The notes under the pieces were generated by a model. That model saw only the letters and a list, made by a program, of their open reading frames with translations. It was not told where the DNA came from and did no database searches. A stretch of 17,967 nt of DNA, taken from NCBI GenBank assembly GCA_002393865.1, contig DGUD01000195.1:1-17967 (forward strand), in the 5' to 3' direction. Position numbers and translations under genes: made by a program. Source of the stretch: Treponema sp. UBA4319. Its GTDB lineage: Bacteria; Spirochaetota; Spirochaetia; Treponematales; Treponemataceae. The stretch's first letter is position 1; the number at the start of each line of letters is the position of its first letter. Below, in pieces: positions 13,962 to 17,967 of this stretch.

Positions 13962-14902
13962 TGAAAGAAGAAAAAACTTCTTATGCGGCGGCAAAACGGC
14001 GCACAGCTGTGTCCGACACGTTGTTCAACCTTGTGAATTTTATTATCCTTGGCTTTCTTGTCGTTGTGACGGTGTATCCGTTCTGGAACACGATTGCAAT
14101 CTCTTTCAACGATGGCTTGGATTCCATCCGCGGAGGAATAAAGCTCTGGCCGCGTATATTTACCGTCCAGAACTACAAGGCCTTGTTCACGACGAACCAG
14201 ATAGCGCATGCCTTTGTCATATCCGTCTCCAGAACGGCCTTGCAGACGGTGCTGAACGTGTTCTGCACGAGCATGCTCGCCTACGCGCTGAGCCGCAAGG
14301 AATTTGTCATCAGGAAGCCGCTGACGGCAATCCTCGTTGTCTCTATGTACATCAACGCCGGTCTGATACCGGGCTACATGCTCATCAAGCGGCTTGGTAT
14401 GCTGAACAGCTATGCGGTGTATATTGTTCCCTGCCTTGTGGATATCTTCAACTTTATTCTTGTGCGCACCTACATCAACGGGCTTCCGGACAGCTTTGTG
14501 GAATCCGCCCGTATTGACGGTGCAAACGAATTCAAGATTTTCCTGCAGATTATCATGCCGCTCATCGTCCCGTCTGTGGCAATGACGGCTCTGTTTGTTG
14601 CCGTCGGCGCGTGGAACAGCTGGTTTGATACCTATCTGTATGCCTCAAGCAAGACGAACCTGCATTCGTTGCAGTACGTTCTGATGCAGTTCCTCCAGTC
14701 AAGCCAGAACCAGAGCTCTTCCGCAGCGGATGCCAACTCCATGGCAATTGCGGCCGCTTCCGGTTCAGGCAGCGCGATGGTTACGCCTATCAGCTTGCGG
14801 GCTTCTATCACGATGGTTGCGACGGTGCCGATTCTTGTGGTCTATCCGGCCGTGCAGAAATACTTTGTCGTCGGTATGACGATAGGCGGTGTCAAGGAAT
14901 GA
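13958..14902 (+). CDS. Carbohydrate ABC-transporter permease (YtcP/LplC-type)
   Basis: The protein has 314 residues and six predicted membrane segments, beginning near residue 22 (LFNLVNFIILGFLVVVTVYP). AYALSRKEF and ESARIDGANEFKIFLQIIMP (Glu182 onward) are the coupling motif of CUT1-type permeases. The C-terminus VVYPAVQKYFVVGMTIGGVKE matches the family end (QKYFVKGxxxGAVK). ATG overlaps the previous stop as ATGA, and AGGAG lies 8 bases before it, so translation is coupled. A second ATG follows immediately at 13961. It pairs with the upstream permease to form the membrane channel. Confidence 0.94.
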   Translation: MMKEEKTSYAAAKRRTAVSDTLFNLVNFIILGFLVVVTVYPFWNTIAISFNDGLDSIRGGIKLWPRIFTVQNYKALFTTNQIAHAFVISVSRTALQTVLNVFCTSMLAYALSRKEFVIRKPLTAILVVSMYINAGLIPGYMLIKRLGMLNSYAVYIVPCLVDIFNFILVRTYINGLPDSFVESARIDGANEFKIFLQIIMPLIVPSVAMTALFVAVGAWNSWFDTYLYASSKTNLHSLQYVLMQFLQSSQNQSSSAADANSMAIAAASGSGSAMVTPISLRASITMVATVPILVVYPAVQKYFVVGMTIGGVKE

Positions 14903-16314
14903 TTCGTACTGTTCAGGTGGAGCAGGGGATTTTGCGGGGTGCCCCTGCGGCCGATCCACGGATTACCGCATTCAAAGGGGTGCCTTTTGCGGCTCCCCCG
15001 CTTGGAAAGCTCCGTTTTGCCCCGCCGCAGCCGCCTGCCCCGTGGAAAGGCGAGCGGGAATGCTATCTGTTCTCACCTATCCCTGTGCAGCCGTCGCCGG
15101 AGCGGAATCCTTCTCCTGACGACATTTATGCGCGGGAATGGGCGGTTGACCCTGATATACCGGTGAGCGAGGATTGCCTGTACCTGAATGTCTGGACTCC
15201 GGCAAAATCCGCCGGGGAAAAGCTGCCGGTCTATTTTTGGATTTTCGGCGGCGGATGGCAGGTGGGGCACACTGCGGAAATGGAATTTGACGGCGAGCGC
15301 ATTGCCCGCCGCGGAATTGTCGTGGTAACGGTGAACTACCGCGTGAACCTCTTTGGCTTTATGAGCCACCCGGAGATTACGGCGGAATACCCGGATGCCC
15401 CGACGAATTTTGGTCTGCTTGACCAGCAGTTCGGGCTGAAATGGGTGTACCGCAATATCGCCGCGTTCGGGGGTGACCCGGAGAATATCACCATTGGCGG
15501 GCAGTCCGCCGGTGGTGGCAGTGTCCTCTTCCATGTGTCCTCTCCGGAAAGCCGCAAGTACTTTAAGCGCGCGGTGGTAGAGAGTGGCATCTTTGAGCAT
15601 CCCTTTACGGAGGTGTTTCCCCGCCGCACGGTGCAGGACGCGGAGCAGCTCGGCAAGGAATTCTTTGCGTTCTGTGGCGTAAAGAATCTGGCGGAAGCGC
15701 GCGCGCTTTCTACCGATGAGCTCAGGAAGAAGTGGGGCGAATGGGGCGGCTTTGCAAAATCCGTCCAGACGTGGGCGCCGGTTTATGACGGTCTGATGGT
15801 AAAATCTGGCTTTACGGAAGGCATCCGCGACGGCTCCGTAAAACCCTGTCCGCTGCTCATTGGTTTTACGGGTGACGAATTCCTTGTCGGTTCAGAAAAA
15901 GATGGTTCCGGCGCCCGGATAAATATGGTTGAGCTGGGAATCCGCAATATGCAGCGCGCCGCCGAGGCGGCAGGTTTGCAGACGGAGAACTATTTCTATC
16001 GCTTTGACGTGCCGATTCCCGGCTGGGATAATCCCGGCACGTTCCATTCCGTTGACCTGTGGTTCTTCTTTGAGACGCTTGCAAAGTGCTGGCGTCCGTT
16101 CACCGGCATGCACTACGATGTTGCGCGGAAGATGTGCAATTATCTGTGCAACTTTATCAAAGACGGGAACCCGAACGGGGACGATTGTTCCGGGGAGAAG
16201 CTGCCTGCGTGGAAGCCGTTCTCTTCGGCGCATCCGGACTGTATGGTGTTCAGCACGGACTGCGATTTGAAGGAGTACCCGCCGTCAGCAGAGATGGCGA
16301 AATTCCTCCGCTAG
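14899..16314 (+). CDS. Type B carboxylesterase, cytoplasmic
   Basis: The product has 471 residues and an alpha/beta-hydrolase fold of the COesterase family. Family motifs are FKGVPFAAPPLGKLRF near 29, SEDCLYLNVW near 91, FGGGWQVG (oxyanion hole) and GQSAGGGS (Ser203). Glu327 (GDEFLVGS) and His383 (GTFHSVDLWFFFE) complete a plausible triad. No signal peptide is seen. ATG overlaps the permease stop (ATGA), so the enzyme is translationally coupled to a sugar importer. In that setting it probably removes acetyl or hydroxycinnamoyl esters from imported hemicellulose oligosaccharides, but this substrate is an inference. AAGGA lies directly against the ATG, too close for a normal site. A strong terminator follows. 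Confidence 0.88.
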   Translation: MIRTVQVEQGILRGAPAADPRITAFKGVPFAAPPLGKLRFAPPQPPAPWKGERECYLFSPIPVQPSPERNPSPDDIYAREWAVDPDIPVSEDCLYLNVWTPAKSAGEKLPVYFWIFGGGWQVGHTAEMEFDGERIARRGIVVVTVNYRVNLFGFMSHPEITAEYPDAPTNFGLLDQQFGLKWVYRNIAAFGGDPENITIGGQSAGGGSVLFHVSSPESRKYFKRAVVESGIFEHPFTEVFPRRTVQDAEQLGKEFFAFCGVKNLAEARALSTDELRKKWGEWGGFAKSVQTWAPVYDGLMVKSGFTEGIRDGSVKPCPLLIGFTGDEFLVGSEKDGSGARINMVELGIRNMQRAAEAAGLQTENYFYRFDVPIPGWDNPGTFHSVDLWFFFETLAKCWRPFTGMHYDVARKMCNYLCNFIKDGNPNGDDCSGEKLPAWKPFSSAHPDCMVFSTDCDLKEYPPSAEMAKFLR

Positions 16315-16339
16315 TACATCTGCGCTGTTTTTTCAGATA

Positions 16340-16380
16340 AAGAACCCCTGCTGCATCGGCGGCAGAGGTTCTTTTTTTTT
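16340..16380 (+). terminator. Intrinsic terminator of the transporter-esterase operon
   Basis: A 15-position stem with one C-A mismatch (arms 16340-16354 and 16359-16373), an ATCG loop and a T9 run at 16372-16380. It lies between convergent genes. On the minus strand the sequence after the stem has only a short T-rich stretch, so it serves the plus strand best. Confidence 0.9.
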
Positions 16381-16403
16381 CGCGGAGCTCGAATGCGGCG
16401 GCT

Positions 16404-16796
16404 CTATTCTTCTGCGGGGGCAGCGGCTTCCATCTCTATCGTGCCCTGGAGATTCTTGCCCACGGTCAGTCTGGCGGTGCGGGTTTCCCAGACCTCTCCG
16501 TTTTCCCACGGGCGGCCGTATGTCAGTATGATGTCCGTTGAACCCTCTTTGAGGCACTTGAAGGTGAGCGTCTGTACGCCCCCGGCGCCAATCCTGCCTT
16601 TTGCGGCTTTGTCCTGCGTGTAGGTGTCCGATGCAAGGACGGCTATAGAGCTGTCCGCGATTGCCGCCGTCCAGCTGGAACCTGTCGTGGGGTTTGACTT
16701 AAGCTGAACGGAGACGGTGTCCCCGTCTTTTTGTGTCGATGCGCATCCGCTCAGAATAGCCATTGCGGCAAAAGCTGCCAGTACGATATGCTTCAT
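16404..16796 (-). CDS. Chagasin-type (MEROPS I42) cysteine-peptidase inhibitor lipoprotein
   Basis: The product has 130 residues. The signal peptide ends in LSGC, so Cys18 is lipidated. The mature part has all three loop motifs of the chagasin family in order: NPTTGSSW (35-42), GAGGVQTLTF (70-79) and RPWE (95-98). These loops insert into the active-site cleft of papain-type (C1) peptidases, so the protein should inhibit host, competitor or own cysteine peptidases at the membrane surface. Length matches the family. GGAGG lies 5 bases before the ATG. It is the last gene of a minus-strand run, 63 bases after an I9-like inhibitor, with a strong hairpin between. Confidence 0.9.
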   Translation of the reverse strand: MKHIVLAAFAAMAILSGCASTQKDGDTVSVQLKSNPTTGSSWTAAIADSSIAVLASDTYTQDKAAKGRIGAGGVQTLTFKCLKEGSTDIILTYGRPWENGEVWETRTARLTVGKNLQGTIEMEAAAPAEE

Positions 16797-16817
16797 ATAT
16801 TCCTCCGGAAATAGTGG

Positions 16818-16851
16818 GGACTTTCAAAAGTCAGACGAGTTTTGAAAGTCC
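16818..16851 (-). other. 12-bp perfect intercistronic hairpin between two inhibitor genes
   Basis: GGACTTTCAAAA (16818-16829) and TTTTGAAAGTCC (16840-16851) are exact complements around a 10-base loop. On the coding (minus) strand no T-run follows, so it is not a normal terminator. It sits 14 bases before the I42 ribosome-binding site and could stabilise or process the mRNA, or be a protein-binding site. Confidence 0.75.
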
Positions 16852-16859
16852 TTCTGTGT

Positions 16860-17231
16860 TCAGCGTAAATCCGCACCGTCGTCGATATGGTATATCGCAT
16901 CCCGCTCCACACTGAGCACGCCCGTGACGTTCTTGAAATACGCGATGGCGTCGTCGATGTTCTTGTTCCCGGGAATCTGGATTGCCATGCCGGAGATGAT
17001 GCTGTAATCATAGATAATCTGTGCGCCGTAGCTTTGTATCGCGGCCCGCAGCGGTTCTTTTCCCACGGACTCATCGACCATGATGATTAGGCCGTTGCTG
17101 CTGTATTCGGCATCCTCTACGAGTGCCGCCCGCTCGTTCTGGAATACGGGGGCAGCGCTGCGGTTGCTTTTGCAGGAAATACATGCCATGGCAAGGCCTG
17201 TAACCGCGCAGATGTATAGTAATTGCTTCAT
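16860..17231 (-). CDS. I9-like (subtilisin-propeptide fold) inhibitor lipoprotein
   Basis: The product has 123 residues. A signal peptide is followed by ISCKSN; Cys20 is the likely lipid site although Cys at -3 is unusual, in line with the relaxed lipoboxes of spirochaetes. Residues about 45-115 have the strand-helix-strand order of the inhibitor I9 domain: GLIIMVDES, LRAAIQSYGAQIIYDYSII, GMAIQIP and GVLSVERDAIYHI. In peptidase S8 zymogens this domain is an intramolecular chaperone and inhibitor, and free-standing forms inhibit serine peptidases. No peptidase domain follows here. AGGAGG lies 7 bases before the ATG. The family call rests on pattern and length, not on a catalytic motif. Confidence 0.75.
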   Translation of the reverse strand: MKQLLYICAVTGLAMACISCKSNRSAAPVFQNERAALVEDAEYSSNGLIIMVDESVGKEPLRAAIQSYGAQIIYDYSIISGMAIQIPGNKNIDDAIAYFKNVTGVLSVERDAIYHIDDGADLR

Positions 17232-17270
17232 GTGGATACCTCCTGAACGCTCGCTGGGCGCAAGAATCTG

Positions 17271-17296
17271 CTTTCACCTGTAAAAACAGGGGAAAG
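17271..17296 (-). other. Hairpin between the GH3 and I9-like genes
   Basis: CTTTCACCTGT (17271-17281) pairs with ACAGGGGAAAG (17286-17296) with one mismatch and an AAAA loop. On the minus strand no clear T-run follows, so it is at best a weak terminator or processing site. Together with the 16818-16851 stem, each junction of this gene group carries a hairpin. Confidence 0.45.
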
Positions 17297-17319
17297 GCGT
17301 TTCTGTTACAGCTGGTACC

Positions 17320-17967
17320 TTATTTCTTTCCGTTCAGGAGCCGGGCCTGACGGTTGCAGTTTTCTATGCGGGCCTGCAGCTCTGCTTCGCTCACATCTGT
17401 TCCGTCGTCGCTGCGGAGCGCCGCTTTTGCCGCGATGATGCGCTGCGCCGATTCCTGCAGCCGTTCCTTGCTTATGCGGGAGACGAGCGCGTCGCTGATT
17501 GCCGCAGCCTCGCTGCTGTAGGCGGACAGGCATATCATGTCGGCTCCTGCCTGCACTGCGCCGACCGCTCCATCCGTGATGCCGAAATGCCTGCGGATGG
17601 CATTCATCTCCAGGTCGTCGGTTACGATGATACCTTTGAAGCCCAGCTCCTTGCGGAGAATATCCGTCAGGAAGGTACGGGACATTGTTGCCGGTTTGTC
17701 CGCGTCGATGAGGGGGAACATGATGTGCGCCGTCATAATCATCGGAATACCCTCTGCCGCAAGCTGCCGGAACGGCTTCAGCTCAAAACTTCTGAGCTCT
17801 GGGAGCGTCTTCCGTACGAGCGGCAGCGCAAAATGGGAATCCATGTCCGTGTCGCCGTGACCGGGAAAGTGCTTTGCCGTACAGATGATTCCGCCGTCGC
17901 GGAGCCCTTTTGCCATTTGCGAGACATAGGGCATGACTTGCTGCGGGGTCGTTCCGTACGCGCGCCC
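17320..17967 (-). CDS. Glycoside hydrolase family 3 (NagZ-like), N-terminally truncated by the window
   Basis: At least 215 residues are visible; the reading frame runs off the window edge at 17967 and begins GRAYGTTPQQV, a segment that normally sits mid-domain. KHFPGHGDTDMDSH is the NagZ-type signature, with its Asp-x-His general acid/base dyad, and IIVTDDLEMNAI carries the Asp nucleophile. NagZ-type enzymes remove beta-1,4-N-acetylglucosamine from muropeptides in cell-wall recycling, while other GH3 N-terminal-only members act on chitin or other sugars. The protein ends soon after the barrel, as single-domain NagZ does. The location is unknown because the N-terminus is missing. It heads the visible part of a minus-strand run with the two inhibitor lipoproteins. 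Confidence 0.88.
   Translation of the reverse strand, partial: GRAYGTTPQQVMPYVSQMAKGLRDGGIICTAKHFPGHGDTDMDSHFALPLVRKTLPELRSFELKPFRQLAAEGIPMIMTAHIMFPLIDADKPATMSRTFLTDILRKELGFKGIIVTDDLEMNAIRRHFGITDGAVGAVQAGADMICLSAYSSEAAAISDALVSRISKERLQESAQRIIAAKAALRSDDGTDVSEAELQARIENCNRQARLLNGKK

Noticed and set aside
1..17967. CRISPR arrays, tRNA/rRNA genes, insertion sequences, attachment sites
   Set aside because: No regularly spaced repeats, no cloverleaf-like segments, and no transposase or integrase motifs were seen.

Overview
The window looks like a moderately GC-rich, diderm, lipoprotein-rich bacterium that lives on plant polysaccharide, most likely a host-associated Treponema-type spirochaete. This is an inference at moderate confidence. 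It rests on many predicted lipoproteins with relaxed lipoboxes, a NagZ-like GH3 enzyme, LplABC-type sugar import and a 7TM nucleotidyl-cyclase protein. No rRNA, tRNA, CRISPR, IS element or phage gene is visible. No gene-free gap exceeds about 220 bases.

Layout. (1) 79-1140 is an ApbE-type flavin transferase lipoprotein. (2) 1180-2409(-) is a dicarboxylate/amino-acid symporter, divergent from 2476-3252 (a degenerate SDR-like protein) and the MgtC-family gene 3254-3940. (3) 4083-5585 is a GH26-like TIM-barrel glycosidase. (4) 5621-6136(-) is a flavodoxin, divergent from the LysR regulator 6265-7122. (5) 7255-8622 is a membrane-anchored class III cyclase with altered active-site residues. (6) 8667-16314 is a carbohydrate-use region: a GH43 enzyme, a convergent AraC regulator, and the divergent unit solute-binding lipoprotein, two permeases and a carboxylesterase. 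(7) 16404-17967(-) holds a NagZ-like GH3 enzyme (cut by the window edge), an I9-like inhibitor lipoprotein and a chagasin-type I42 inhibitor lipoprotein.

How the genes may work together. The lipoprotein and permeases would import oligosaccharides. The GH43 and the esterase lack signal peptides, so they would debranch or deacylate the sugars in the cytoplasm. The AraC protein with a cupin sensor is the natural local regulator. No ATPase gene is present, so a shared MsmX/UgpC-type ATPase elsewhere is expected. A perfect LacI-type palindrome lies upstream of the transporter, and a strong hairpin plus a canonical terminator separate the binding-protein gene from the permeases, which suggests graded expression.

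The most striking pattern is in the start sites. Seven genes have a sigma70-like -10 hexamer ending only 6-9 nt before the ATG, so their transcripts would begin at, or within 3 nt of, the start codon (leaderless). The other genes with visible upstream sequence mostly have Shine-Dalgarno motifs. At 2441-2446 a palindromic TTGCAA can serve as the -35 of two divergent leaderless promoters. The other main candidates for something new are the paired protease-inhibitor lipoproteins and the altered cyclase.
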